Shown here: positions 8,087 through 17,173 of the stretch, one piece after another | How positions within the stretch are numbered: position 1 is the first letter of the stretch | Layout: every line of letters begins with the position of its first letter | NCBI GenBank assembly: GCA_020845575.1 | Contig: JADLFL010000020.1 | Coordinates: 1 to 64,000, forward strand | DNA from: Acidobacteriota bacterium | Lineage (GTDB): Bacteria; Acidobacteriota; Vicinamibacteria; Vicinamibacterales; Vicinamibacteraceae | Length of the DNA: 64,000 nucleotides | Direction: 5' to 3' | Notes under the pieces: model-generated | The model's input: the letters and a program-made list of their open reading frames with translations, nothing else | Databases searched by the model: none | What the model was told of the DNA's origin: nothing | Position numbers and translations under genes: made by a program

Positions 8087-9532
8087 ATGAAGGTCCTGCT
8101 CCTCTCGCAGCGTCCGCTCGGGACCGCTGAGATCGACCGGGTCGTCATGACGGGTCTGAACCCGTCTGCCCTGGACGTGTGCCCGTCCATCGCCCTCGCG
8201 CTGAGCCGGCTCGATGCCTTCCCTCCCGATCTCGTCGTCGTCGACCTGCCGCGGCAGGAAGCCGACGAGGCGGTCCACGCCATGCGGGAGCGGGGCATCG
8301 CCGTACCCGTTGTCGTGGTGGCCGCGACTGTCGCCGAGCACGCCGCGTCGATGGGGCGCGGGACGACCTCTGGGCACGCGGCCGCCGATCGGGGTTCCGA
8401 TCGCTCGAACGGTGATACGCAGGACGCCGACGTGTTGACCTGGGGCGACCATCTCGACCCGACGGAGGCACGCGCGGCTGGCGCGGCCATCGCGGCACAC
8501 GCGACCGGTCCATCGCCGCAACCGCTGGGCGTCGCAGATGCCCTCGATGCCGAGACGCGCTGGCTGCTGTACGAGGTGGCGTCCATCGGACACGTGTCGA
8601 CAACGCTCGACGGCAGTATCCTGGCGTCCAACGACATCGCCGCGCAGTTGCTCGGCCACTTCTCGCCGGACGCGCTCGAAGCCGCGGGCCAGATGCCGCG
8701 CCCGCTCCTCGACGTGGCCGGCGCGTACGCGCAGCGCCCCTCGCGCTTCGAGCTCTGCCTGCAGCACGGCGAGGATGGTCCGCTGCACTGGATCGTCGGC
8801 CTGGCCCTGCCGCAGGGCGGCACGCCAGCGACGGTGACGTGGTTCCTGATCGACGCGAGCGAGCAGCGCCTGGAAGCACGGCGTGCGCGCTTCCTCCGTC
8901 GGATGGACGCACTCACGCACGTCCTCTCGGCGGCAACGGCCGAGTGCTCGACGCTCGTCGACACCGGCGGCAGGGCACTCGCGTCCGCGCGCGCGGCCCT
9001 GGTCGACGACGCCGGCGTGGATGAAGCGACGCAGGCCCTGTCGCGCACGCAGGCCGTCCTCTCGCAACTCGCGGGCTTCGCACGGCGCCGGGCACGGCGG
9101 CCGGGCCTGCGCGACATGCGCGCGCTCCTGGAGCAGATCAGCCCGGTGCTCGTCCACATGATGGGCGACGACATCACGCTGACGCTGAACACGGGCACCG
9201 AACCGCTGTACGTGTCGCTGGATGCCGCGGAAGTCGAGCAGTGCCTGGCCGCGATCGTCAACCAGGGCCGCGAGGCCCTGCCGCTGGGCGGACAGATGAA
9301 GATCTCGCTCACGTGGACACTGGGGGATGGCGACGCCGCACAGGGTCGTGGCGCGCGTCCGGAGATCGTGCTGGCGTTCGAGCTCCAGGGCTACGGCCTG
9401 CAGCCGGTCGTACTGCCACCGACCGTGCAGACGCAGGTGATGCGCATTGGCGCGGACCTGGCCACCGAACAGCCCGACCACCTCACGGCGCGCCTCGTCC
9501 TGCGCCTGCCGCGCGTGTTCGTCACGGCTTGA
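8087..9532 (+). CDS. PAS/histidine-kinase-like protein without catalytic residues, copy 2
   Basis: A 481-residue shorter relative of the protein at 3012. It has one receiver-like N-terminal domain (about 1-85), a low-complexity linker, a PAS-like region at about 155-265 (RWLLYEVASIGHVSTT, against RWLLQEVAHIGLVRTT in copy 1) and a degenerate kinase core. Glu286 (TAECSTLVD) replaces the phosphoacceptor His. The N-box region reads AAIVNQGREALPLGG and the G1 region ELQGYG, so neither ATP-binding motif is intact. The coiled coil and extra receiver-like domain of copy 1 are missing. No membrane segment is seen. It is most likely a signalling adaptor paired with the PilZ protein just upstream. Confidence 0.82.
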   Translation: MKVLLLSQRPLGTAEIDRVVMTGLNPSALDVCPSIALALSRLDAFPPDLVVVDLPRQEADEAVHAMRERGIAVPVVVVAATVAEHAASMGRGTTSGHAAADRGSDRSNGDTQDADVLTWGDHLDPTEARAAGAAIAAHATGPSPQPLGVADALDAETRWLLYEVASIGHVSTTLDGSILASNDIAAQLLGHFSPDALEAAGQMPRPLLDVAGAYAQRPSRFELCLQHGEDGPLHWIVGLALPQGGTPATVTWFLIDASEQRLEARRARFLRRMDALTHVLSAATAECSTLVDTGGRALASARAALVDDAGVDEATQALSRTQAVLSQLAGFARRRARRPGLRDMRALLEQISPVLVHMMGDDITLTLNTGTEPLYVSLDAAEVEQCLAAIVNQGREALPLGGQMKISLTWTLGDGDAAQGRGARPEIVLAFELQGYGLQPVVLPPTVQTQVMRIGADLATEQPDHLTARLVLRLPRVFVTA

Positions 9533-9571
9533 CCGGGCAACCGGCAACCGGCAACCGGCAACCGGCAACCG
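9533..9571. repeat. CCGGCAA heptamer array, five copies
   Basis: Five near-perfect tandem copies of CCGGCAA begin immediately after the pseudo-kinase stop and lie between it and the convergent purM end. This is one of the cleanest arrays of the family in the window. Confidence 0.92.
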
Positions 9572-9600
9572 AGAGGCGACGCTGGCCGCACGGGCGGCGT

Positions 9601-10638
9601 TTACGCGCCTGCGTACTGCACGTCTTTGTTGCCGGCGACGATTTCGCCGATCACGCGGCCGCCTGACTCGCCGGCGTCCGCCAGGCGTTCGAGCACGCGG
9701 TTGACCTCCGAGGCCGCCACCACGAGCACCATGCCGATGCCCATGTTGAACGTGCGCCACGCGTCGGCGTCGGGTACCTCGCCCTTGGTGACGAGCCACG
9801 TGAACAGCGCGGGGACGTCCCATGAGCCGCGGTCGATGCGCGCCGCGGTGCCCTCGGGCAGCACGCGGGGCACGTTGTCGGTGAGGCCACCGCCCGTGAT
9901 GTGCGCGATCCCGTGGATGAAGCCCTCGTTGACGAGCGGCAGCACGGGTCCGAGGTAGGACCTGTGCGGGCGCAGCAGTGCATCGCCGATCCCGATCCCG
10001 AGCTCCGGGATGTGATCGTGGATACCAAGCATCAGCGTGTCGAACGCGATGCGGCGCGCCAGCGAGAACCCGTTGGTGTGCAGACCCGACGAGGGGAGGC
10101 CGATCAGGGCATCGCCGATGGCGATCCTGTCACCCGTCAGCACCTGCGCACGCTCGACCATGCCGACGATGAAGCCGGCGAGGTCGTACTCGCGATCGGC
10201 ATAGAAGCCCGGCATCTCGGCGGTCTCGCCGCCGAGCAGCGCGCACCCGTTGGCCTTGCACGCCCGCGCGAGGCCCTCGACGATGTCGACGGCGACATCG
10301 GGCGACAGGCGTCCCGTGGCCAGGTAGTCGAGGAAGAACAGCGGACGAGCACCCTGCGCGAGGATATCGTTCACGCAGTGATTGACCAGGTCCTCGCCGA
10401 TGGTGGTGTGGCGGTTCATCATGAACGCCACCTTCAGCTTGGTGCCCACGCCGTCGGCGCTGGCCACGAGCACGGGGTCTGTGCCGCCGGCGGCCCGCAT
10501 GTGGAACAGCCCGCCGAACGCGCCGATGTCGGACAGGACGCCTGGCGTGAACGTCTCCTGCGCGAGTCCCCTGATGCGGCGTACCACTTCGTGCCCCGCG
10601 TCGATGTCCACTCCTGACGACTTGTAGTCCATGTGCAT
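9601..10638 (-). CDS. purM: Phosphoribosylformylglycinamidine cyclo-ligase (AIR synthetase)
   Basis: ATP-dependent closure of FGAM to aminoimidazole ribonucleotide in purine synthesis. The 345-residue protein has the PurM-fold signatures: DGVGTKLKVAF near residue 65, GGETAEMPGFY near 135 and the GGGLTDNVPRVLP loop near 240. Length is typical. It ends the main minus-strand pur operon, 39 bases after the HEAT-repeat gene. Confidence 0.97.
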   Translation of the reverse strand: MHMDYKSSGVDIDAGHEVVRRIRGLAQETFTPGVLSDIGAFGGLFHMRAAGGTDPVLVASADGVGTKLKVAFMMNRHTTIGEDLVNHCVNDILAQGARPLFFLDYLATGRLSPDVAVDIVEGLARACKANGCALLGGETAEMPGFYADREYDLAGFIVGMVERAQVLTGDRIAIGDALIGLPSSGLHTNGFSLARRIAFDTLMLGIHDHIPELGIGIGDALLRPHRSYLGPVLPLVNEGFIHGIAHITGGGLTDNVPRVLPEGTAARIDRGSWDVPALFTWLVTKGEVPDADAWRTFNMGIGMVLVVAASEVNRVLERLADAGESGGRVIGEIVAGNKDVQYAGA

Positions 10639-10677
10639 CCTTGGCGCGATCGGCCGGCTGGCCGTCGCGTCCCGAGA

Positions 10678-11898
10678 TCAGAACTCCAGGGCGGTGATGA
10701 GCACCTGCGCCGCGTCGCGCGTGGGCGCATCCGGTGCCGACGCCCAGTACTGCCGGCGGACGATGGCGAAGAACCGTTCCTCCGCATAGTCCTCTTCGAG
10801 CATGTCGAACGCATCGCGGAGCAGCAGCGTGGCGTCGCGCCGCGGCAGGCTCGGCACGAGTCCGAGCAGTGCTTTCGGATCCCGCATCACCGCCTGTCCG
10901 GTCGCCAGCGCGATGGGCGCACGCACCGGATCGTTGGCTGTCATGCCGAGTTCGAACAACGCCGGCAGCGCTTCGGACCTGCCGATGGCCGCGAGGTCGG
11001 CGAGTGCGGTCGCCGACGCGCGCGCGAGCTCCTGGTAGCCGAGGTTCTGCACGGCGAACGCCAGCGACTCGCGAACGAAGCGCGCGTGTCCGTCGCAGTT
11101 GTTGCCGAGGCCGCAAATCGCCGCGGCGACGGTTGGCTGCAATTCGCGACCGCCCGAGCGCTGCACACTCACGAGCGTCGGGAGAGCGCGCTTGTCACCG
11201 ATCTGTCCGATGGCCCGCACCGCATCGTCCTGCAGCGGGCCGTCGAGGAGCGCGATCTTCGCGATCTCGTCGAGGGCATACGCGGCCTTGTGGGCCCCGA
11301 GCGCCTCGATCACGGCGCCGCGGAAGAAGTCGACACCGCGCATCACTTCGCGCTCGAGTACGGCCTGCACCTTCGGATCGGTGCCGTGCGCGGCGAGTGC
11401 GCGCACCAGCGCCGGGCGCACGAACTCGGCCTGTTCGCGTTCGAGCGCATCGAGCAGGCGCGGTACGAGCGACGGCTGCGGGTGGTCCTCGACCCACGCG
11501 TATGCCACTTCGCGAAGGCGATCGTTCTCGTCGGTGAGCGCGTCGATGAACACCGGTGCGCTGCCCGGCTCGTTGAAGCCCGAGAGCAGCACGAGTGCCC
11601 TGAAGCGGACGTAGCCATCCTCGTGCCGGCGCGCCGCCTCGACGAGCATCGGCACGATCACGGCGGACGGCGCGCGGCGAATGGCCGCCGATGCCTCGAC
11701 GCGCGTCTTGTAATCGAGCTTGCCAAGCTTGTCGATCGCGGCCTTCAGCGCAGCGGGATCGGCGGCCGGCGTGGCGGGTGCGGTCGCCGCACGCGGCGGC
11801 GTCCTGGTCGCCGGCGCCTGTGCACCTGCGACGGCCACGCCAAGCGCGCCCAGCATCCCTGCGACGAGCGGCATCACGCGACGGCGGCTGGCATTCAC
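10678..11898 (-). CDS. Exported HEAT-repeat protein
   Basis: A 406-residue protein with a signal-like N-terminus (RRRVMPLVAGMLGALGVAVAGAQA) and an Ala/Pro/Thr-rich linker. Repeated helical pairs follow (ALVLLSGFNEPGSAPVFIDAL; RALPTLVSVQRS; ALPALFELGM), typical of HEAT/PBS-lyase-like scaffolds. The GTG at 11898 was chosen: it lies one base after the purF stop and just before the signal sequence, while the longer frame runs into purF. Nothing in it suggests purine chemistry, so its place in the operon is probably positional. The binding partner is unknown. Confidence 0.75.
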   Translation of the reverse strand: MNASRRRVMPLVAGMLGALGVAVAGAQAPATRTPPRAATAPATPAADPAALKAAIDKLGKLDYKTRVEASAAIRRAPSAVIVPMLVEAARRHEDGYVRFRALVLLSGFNEPGSAPVFIDALTDENDRLREVAYAWVEDHPQPSLVPRLLDALEREQAEFVRPALVRALAAHGTDPKVQAVLEREVMRGVDFFRGAVIEALGAHKAAYALDEIAKIALLDGPLQDDAVRAIGQIGDKRALPTLVSVQRSGGRELQPTVAAAICGLGNNCDGHARFVRESLAFAVQNLGYQELARASATALADLAAIGRSEALPALFELGMTANDPVRAPIALATGQAVMRDPKALLGLVPSLPRRDATLLLRDAFDMLEEDYAEERFFAIVRRQYWASAPDAPTRDAAQVLITALEF

Positions 11899-11899
11899 G

Positions 11900-13330
11900 T
11901 CAGACCTGCTCCTCCAGCGCGAGTTCGTTCCTGCCAAGTTTCAGGGCCAACTGCAGATAGGCATCCTGATCCTTGGGGAACTCGATGGGATACATGCCCG
12001 TGTAGCAGGACGTGCAGTAGTGCTCCCGTTCCGGCGCGACACACCCGAGAAGGCCGTCGAGGCTCAGGTACGAGAGCGAATCGGCGTCGAGATACGTGCG
12101 GATCTCCTCGAGCGTATGCGTGGCGGCGATGAGTTCGGAGCGGCGCGGCGTGTCGACGCCGTAGAAGCACGGCGAGATCGTCGGCGGACAACTGATGCGC
12201 ATGTGCACTTCGCGCGCGCCCGCCGCCTTGACCATCTTGACAATCTTGCGGCTCGTCGTGCCCCGCACGATCGAGTCGTCGACGAGCACCACCCGGCGTC
12301 CCTCGATGATGCTGCGCACGGGATTGAGCTTCACGCGCACGCCGAAGTGACGGATCGACTGCTGCGGCTGGATGAAGGTGCGCCCGACGTAGTGGTTGCG
12401 GATGAGGCCCATCCGCATCGGGATGCCCGACATCTCCGAGAAACCGATGGCGGCGCAGACGCCGGAGTCGGGAATGGGCACGACCACGTCGGCCTCCACC
12501 ATCGACTCCTCGGCGAGCCGGCGTCCCATCGCCGTACGCGTCTGGTTCACGCTCCGTCCGAAGACGTCACTGTCGGGCCGCGCGAAGTACACGTGCTCGA
12601 AGATGCAGTGGGATCGCGCGGCTGGTGCGAACGGCTTGTGCGAGGTGAGGCCCTGCGAGGTGATGACGATGACCTCGCCCGGCTCGACGTCGCGCACGTA
12701 CGTGGCCTGGATGAGATCGAGCGCGCACGTCTCGGAGCAGACGATCCACGCGTCGCCCAGCTTGCCCAGCGCGAGCGGACGGAAGCCATGCGGATCCCGT
12801 GCGGCGATGAGGCGATCCGGCGAGAGCATCAGGATCGAATAGGCGCCGTGGACCTGCGCGAGCGATTCGATCGCGGCCTGCTCCTGCGATCCGGCGGTCG
12901 AGCGTGCGTAGAGGTGGAGCACCACCTCCGTGTCGCTGCTGGTCTGGAAGATCGACCCCTTCGCAACGAGCTAGCGCCGGAGCTCACCGGCGTTGACCAG
13001 GTTGCCGTTGTGGCAGATCGCCATCTGGCCGTGCACGCAGTCGATGAGGAACGGCTGCGCGTTGGCGAGGCGGCTCTCGCCGGCGGTCGAGTAACGCGTG
13101 TGACCGATCGCACTCGAGCCCGTGAGGCTGGTGAGCGTGCGGTCATCGAAGATGTCGGCGACGTGTCCCATACCCCGCGCCACTGTCACCAGGTGACCGT
13201 CGGCGGCGGCGATGCCCGCGCTCTCCTGTCCGCGATGTTGCAGCGCGTAGAGACCGAGGTACGTCAGGTTGGCGGCTTCGGAATGGCCGAAGATGCCAAA
13301 GACCCCGCATTCTTCCTTGAGCTCGTCCAC
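11900..13330 (-). pseudogene. purF: Amidophosphoribosyltransferase, interrupted by an in-frame TAG
   Basis: The first committed step of purine synthesis (PRPP plus glutamine to phosphoribosylamine). Joined across the stop it is 476 codons, the length of B. subtilis PurF. It has a seven-residue propeptide before catalytic Cys8 (ECGVFGIFG), the PRTase motif [16 protein letters not shown] and the cysteines expected for the Fe-S form ([20 protein letters not shown]). Codon 120 (12971-12973) is TAG between ELRR and [12 protein letters not shown], where relatives normally have Glu; one G-to-T change explains it. The break is inside the glutaminase domain, so it is not a natural subunit boundary. 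GGAGGT at 13334-13339 supports the GTG start. It may be a sequencing error, a real null or suppressed. Confidence 0.85.
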
Positions 13331-13333
13331 CTG

Positions 13334-13339
13334 ACCTCC
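13334..13339 (-). promoter_or_regulatory. Ribosome binding site that fixes the purF start
   Basis: The complement reads GGAGGT, a full Shine-Dalgarno match, three bases before GTG 13330. This start puts Cys8 behind a short propeptide as in Bacillus-type PurF and rejects the longer upstream frame that overlaps purL. Confidence 0.8.
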
Positions 13340-13358
13340 GTTCTCCGTCCGGCGATCG

Positions 13359-15680
13359 TCAGCGCGCCGGCGACGCCAGCGCGTCTTCGAGCGCGTTGGC
13401 CCACACCGCTCGCAGCTGCGCCACCGAGTGCGACAGCACCACCTGGCCATCCACGCGTACGTCGAGCGTGGTGCCCCCCGTCGTGCCGATCACTGCCGCG
13501 GCCACGCCCGCCTGCGCGGCGCGATCGAGCACTGCCGCGACGTTGGCCGGCGTCACGGCAAGCAGGACTCGCCCTGCCGATTCACTGAACAACGTCGCGT
13601 GTGCGACGGGCACGCCCGCCGGTCCCATCACGCCGGCGACGGACACGGTGGCGCCGATGGGGTAGGCCGGGCTCGGAGAGCCGGCCCTACCATCAGAAGA
13701 GCTGGCCCTACCAGCGAGGGACCCGGCCCTACCAGCAGAGTCGGCCCTGCCACCGAACGTACATTCGGCGAGCGCCACGGCGAGACCGCCTTCCGCACAG
13801 TCGTGCGCGGACGCCACGAGTCCCGCGCTCACGAGCGCCGGCAACAGCACCTGCAGCGCTCGTTCGTGCTCGAGATCGACCGCGGGCGGCAGGCCTCGCA
13901 GTTCGCCATGGATACGCTGCAGGTACTCGGTTGCCCCGAGTTCCGCGCGCGTCTCGCCCAGCATGACGATCTGCAGGCCCTCCGACGGAAACGCCTGCCC
14001 GATCACCTTCGACGCATCGTCGACGAGACCCACCACACCGAGCACCGGCGTCGGGTGGATCGCCTTGCCGTCCGTCTCGTTGTACAGGCTGACGTTGCCC
14101 CCCGTGATCGGGATCCCGAAGGCACGACAGGCCTCACCGATGCCCTGCACGGCCTCGACGAACTGCCACATGATCTCCGGCTTCTCGGGATTGCCGAAGT
14201 TCAGGTTGTTGGTGGCGCCGAGTGGCTCGCCACCCGCCAGCGCCACGTTACGCGCCGCTTCGGCGACGGCCAGCATCGCGCCGCGCTTCGGATCGGTCTG
14301 CCCGTACCGGCCGTTGCCGTCGACAGACATGGCCAGCGCGCGCGTGGTGCCCTTGACGCGCACCACGGGCGTGCCCTGCCCGGCGAGGCACAGCGTGTTG
14401 GTACGCACCATGTGGTCGTACTGTCTGTAGATCCACTTCTTGCTGGCGATCGTCGGCGACGCGAGCAGGGTGCGGAGCACGTCGGCCGTCTCCGGGAACG
14501 CCTTGAAGTGCGACGGCGCGAGCGTCTGGATCTCGTCGAGCCACGCGGGTCGTGCGGACGGACGGTCGTACAAGGGCGCCTCGTCGGCCAGCGCACGCGC
14601 CGGGACTTCCGCCACCACCACCCCGTGCTCGCGCACGCGCACCAGCCCATCGTCTGTGACGTGACCGATGCACACGGCGTGCAGGTCCCACTTCTCGAAG
14701 ATTTCCTCGACCACGGCTTCGCGGCCCTTGTGGACCACGAAGAGCATGCGCTCCTGCGACTCGGACAGCATGATCTCGTACGGCGTCATGCCCGTCTCGC
14801 GCTGGGGGACCTTGGTCACCTCGACGTCCATGCCCATGTGTCCGCGCGCGCTCATCTCCGACGTCGCGCACGAGAGCCCTGCCGCGCCCATGTCCTGCAG
14901 ACCGACGAGCGCGCCCGTCTTCAGCACCTCCAGGCACGCCTCGAGCAGCAGCTTCTCCATGAACGGGTCGCCCACCTGCACCGCCGGACGCTTCTCCGCC
15001 GATGCATCGTCGAACTCGGCCGATGCCATCGTCGCGCCGTGGATGCCGTCGCGACCGGTACTGGCGCCTACGTAGTAGACGGCGTTACCCACCCCGTCGG
15101 CCCTGCCCTTGACGATGCCGTCGGCCGGCGCGATGCCGAGACAGAACACGTTGACGAGCGGATTGCCCGCATAGCAGGGATCGAAGGCCGCTTCGCCGCC
15201 GACAGTCGGGATACCGATGCTGTTGCCGTAGCCGGCGATGCCCGCGACCACGCCCCTGACCACGCGGCGCGTACCCGGCTGCGAGAGGTCGCCGAAGCGC
15301 AGCGAGTCGAGCAGCGCGATCGGCCGCGCGCCCATCGTGAAGATGTCGCGGATGATGCCGCCCACGCCCGTCGCCGCACCCTGGTAGGGCTCGATGAACG
15401 ACGGGTGGTTGTGACTCTCGATCTTGAACACCGCCGCGAAACCGTCGCCGATGTCCACGGCGCCTGCGTTCTCACCAGGCCCCTGCAGCACGCGCGGTCC
15501 CTGCGTGGGCAGCGTCTTGAGGTGGATGCGGGAACTCTTGTAGCTGCAGTGCTCGGACCACATCACCGAGAACATGCCGAGTTCGGTCATGTTCGGTTCG
15601 CGGCCGAGCATGTCGACGATGCGGGCGTATTCGTCTTGCTTGAGGCCGTGGCGGGCGAGGACGTCTGGCGTGATGGGCAT
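13359..15680 (-). CDS. purL: Phosphoribosylformylglycinamidine synthase, large (PurL) subunit
   Basis: ATP-dependent amidation of FGAR using ammonia delivered by PurQ, with PurS bridging the two. The 773-residue protein is the short three-subunit type. It shows [12 protein letters not shown] near residue 40, [17 protein letters not shown] near 105, [15 protein letters not shown] near 480 and the C-terminal [13 protein letters not shown] and [10 protein letters not shown]. Between these last two (about residues 642-673, 13663-13756) is an Arg/Ala/Gly/Ser-rich insert encoded by repeat DNA. The ATG at 15680 was chosen because the conserved N-terminus starts there; the longer frame overlaps the small upstream gene. 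Confidence 0.95.
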   Translation of the reverse strand: MPITPDVLARHGLKQDEYARIVDMLGREPNMTELGMFSVMWSEHCSYKSSRIHLKTLPTQGPRVLQGPGENAGAVDIGDGFAAVFKIESHNHPSFIEPYQGAATGVGGIIRDIFTMGARPIALLDSLRFGDLSQPGTRRVVRGVVAGIAGYGNSIGIPTVGGEAAFDPCYAGNPLVNVFCLGIAPADGIVKGRADGVGNAVYYVGASTGRDGIHGATMASAEFDDASAEKRPAVQVGDPFMEKLLLEACLEVLKTGALVGLQDMGAAGLSCATSEMSARGHMGMDVEVTKVPQRETGMTPYEIMLSESQERMLFVVHKGREAVVEEIFEKWDLHAVCIGHVTDDGLVRVREHGVVVAEVPARALADEAPLYDRPSARPAWLDEIQTLAPSHFKAFPETADVLRTLLASPTIASKKWIYRQYDHMVRTNTLCLAGQGTPVVRVKGTTRALAMSVDGNGRYGQTDPKRGAMLAVAEAARNVALAGGEPLGATNNLNFGNPEKPEIMWQFVEAVQGIGEACRAFGIPITGGNVSLYNETDGKAIHPTPVLGVVGLVDDASKVIGQAFPSEGLQIVMLGETRAELGATEYLQRIHGELRGLPPAVDLEHERALQVLLPALVSAGLVASAHDCAEGGLAVALAECTFGGRADSAGRAGSLAGRASSSDGRAGSPSPAYPIGATVSVAGVMGPAGVPVAHATLFSESAGRVLLAVTPANVAAVLDRAAQAGVAAAVIGTTGGTTLDVRVDGQVVLSHSVAQLRAVWANALEDALASPAR
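13663..13756. repeat. Dispersed GGCCCTACC repeat inside purL
   Basis: GGGCTCGGAGAGCCGGCCCTACC-type sequence followed by three further (G/C)GGCCCTACCA(T/G)C-like units. The same core occurs between genes at 30091-30163 and 59393-59500. Here it is in frame and adds roughly 30 residues to PurL without breaking it. Confidence 0.8.
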
Positions 15681-15709
15681 GGTCAGGTCTGAAGACTCGG
15701 GCGGCCGCG

Positions 15710-15904
15710 TCAACGCGACAACTTGCGCAGGAAGATGACGGCGACGACGACGTCCATGACCGCAGCCACGACGATGAGCATGATCAGCGGCATCGGGTCG
15801 CTGCCGAACTCGAACGTGCCCGTCCACAGCAGCGCCGCGAACACCAGCAGCAGCACAGCCGAGCCGAGCAGCGCGTAGATCCCCGTCATCCTGGATTGGG
15901 CCAT
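15710..15904 (-). CDS. Small two-helix membrane protein in the pur operon
   Basis: A 64-residue protein with two hydrophobic helices, [22 protein letters not shown] and [22 protein letters not shown], joined by a short acidic loop. The ATG at 15904 gives a compact protein; the longer frame overlaps purQ and lacks sense. It lies 19 bases after purQ and 29 before purL, hence co-transcribed with purine genes. The family is not recognised. Similar tiny membrane proteins occur beside purL/purQ in some genomes, but no function can be assigned from sequence. Confidence 0.7.
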   Translation of the reverse strand: MAQSRMTGIYALLGSAVLLLVFAALLWTGTFEFGSDPMPLIMLIVVAAVMDVVVAVIFLRKLSR

Positions 15905-15923
15905 GGGTGTGTCCCGTGGAGCG

Positions 15924-16625
15924 CTACACGGCGCCGACGGCCAGCCGCCTCGACACGGACTCGAACAGCACCCGGCCATCGTCGCTGCCGAGCACTGTCT
16001 CGCAGGCCCGCTCCGGGTGCGGCATCAGACCGACGACGTTGCGGGTCGCGTTGCAGACGCCCGCGATGTTGTTGAGCGACCCGTTGGCGTTGGCGTCCGG
16101 CGTGATCGCGCCGTCGGCCGTGGCGTAGCGGAAGACGACCTGCCCGTCGCGCTCCAGACGCGCGAGCACGTCGGGTTCGGCGAAGAACTGTCCCTCGCCG
16201 TGCGCGATCGGGATGTTCAGCACCTGGCCGGCGGCGCAGGCCTGCGTGAACGGCGTGTCCACCTGTTCCACACGCACGTGAACGTGCTCGCAGCGGAACT
16301 GGACCTGCCTGTTGCGAATCAGCACCCCATCGAGCAGGCCGGCTTCGCAGAGGATCTGGAAACCGTTGCAGATCCCGAGCACCGGTCCTCCCTGCGCGGC
16401 AAACGCCGACACGGCCTGCATCACCGGCGAGAAGCGCGCGATGGCACCGGTCCGCAGGTAGTCGCCGTACGAGAACCCGCCAGGCAGGATGACGACGTCG
16501 GCGCCTCGCAGCGACGTGTCCTTGTGCCACAGGAACTCGGCCGGCTGGCCGAGCACGTGCTTCACGGCGTAATACGCGTCGTGATCGCAGTTGGAGCCGG
16601 GAAACACGACGACCGCGAACTTCAT
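15924..16625 (-). CDS. purQ: Phosphoribosylformylglycinamidine synthase, glutaminase (PurQ) subunit
   Basis: Hydrolyses glutamine and channels ammonia to PurL. The 233-residue class I glutamine amidotransferase has [15 protein letters not shown] at the N-terminus, the nucleophile in [17 protein letters not shown] and the catalytic His in [11 protein letters not shown], with MPHPERACE near the end completing the triad. Its start overlaps the preceding small gene by four bases (ATGA), indicating coupled translation. Confidence 0.97.
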   Translation of the reverse strand: MKFAVVVFPGSNCDHDAYYAVKHVLGQPAEFLWHKDTSLRGADVVILPGGFSYGDYLRTGAIARFSPVMQAVSAFAAQGGPVLGICNGFQILCEAGLLDGVLIRNRQVQFRCEHVHVRVEQVDTPFTQACAAGQVLNIPIAHGEGQFFAEPDVLARLERDGQVVFRYATADGAITPDANANGSLNNIAGVCNATRNVVGLMPHPERACETVLGSDDGRVLFESVSRRLAVGAV

Positions 16626-16885
16626 GGACGTCCTCCGCGAAGGCGACCGCTCTCGTCTTCATCCTCGGTCCTGCGATCGGCCGATGCGAGGGTCGACTCG
16701 AGGACGTGGCGCGCACCGGGTTGCAGCATCGCCTGCATCGTCAGCGCCGCCGCCGCCGACGTGCCAGGGCTCGCCTTGCGCCGACGATAGAACACCCATC
16801 CGCGCGCTTCGGCTCGCAGCAGGACGCGATCCATCGCCCACGCGATGAGCAGCACCACACCGACCACCGCAATCCATCTCGTCAT
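16622..16885 (-). CDS. Small single-pass membrane protein between purS and purQ
   Basis: An 87-residue protein with one N-terminal helix ([20 protein letters not shown]), then a basic patch ([10 protein letters not shown]) and a charged, probably disordered tail. It overlaps purS by four bases upstream and purQ by four bases downstream, so it is a genuine translated member of the operon. No family was recognised. Topology suggests the tail faces the cytoplasm, but this rests only on the positive-inside rule. Confidence 0.68.
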   Translation of the reverse strand: MTRWIAVVGVVLLIAWAMDRVLLRAEARGWVFYRRRKASPGTSAAAALTMQAMLQPGARHVLESTLASADRRTEDEDESGRLRGGRP

Positions 16886-17145
16886 GCGCGTGCGGGCTCC
16901 TGCGACTCGAACCGGAAGCTCTCGATGACGGGGTTGGCGAGCAGCCTGGCGGAGACCTCGCGCACCAGGGCCTCGGCGCCTGGCACGTCGGCAGCCTCCA
17001 CCTGGACCTCGAAGTACTTGCCCTGGCGGACGTCTGACACCGCCGGGTACCCCATGCTGTGCAGCGATTCCACGATGGTGCGGCCCTGCGGATCGAAGAC
17101 GGAGGGTTTGAGGGTGACGAAGACGCGGACTGTGAACAGGGCCAT
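16882..17145 (-). CDS. purS: Phosphoribosylformylglycinamidine synthase, PurS subunit
   Basis: The small structural subunit that joins PurL and PurQ. The 87-residue protein has the family pattern: FTVRVFVTLKPSVFDPQGRT, then ESLHSMGYPAVSDVRQGKYFEV and a C-terminal NPVIESFRFE. The ATG at 17145 matches the usual 80-90 residue length; the upstream in-frame extension is not conserved in appearance. Its presence agrees with the short PurL downstream. Confidence 0.95.
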   Translation of the reverse strand: MALFTVRVFVTLKPSVFDPQGRTIVESLHSMGYPAVSDVRQGKYFEVQVEAADVPGAEALVREVSARLLANPVIESFRFESQEPARA

Positions 17146-17173
17146 TGTCTGGACTCGGGATTCAGGACTCGGG

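Noticed and set aside
11900..13330. PurF naturally split into two subunits
   Set aside because: The TAG lies in the middle of the glutaminase domain rather than between domains, and the two parts are joined perfectly in one frame.
15683..15827. Longer PurL N-terminus from the in-frame upstream start
   Set aside because: The extension overlaps the small membrane gene, is Arg/His-rich, and the conserved PurL N-terminus begins at the ATG 15680.
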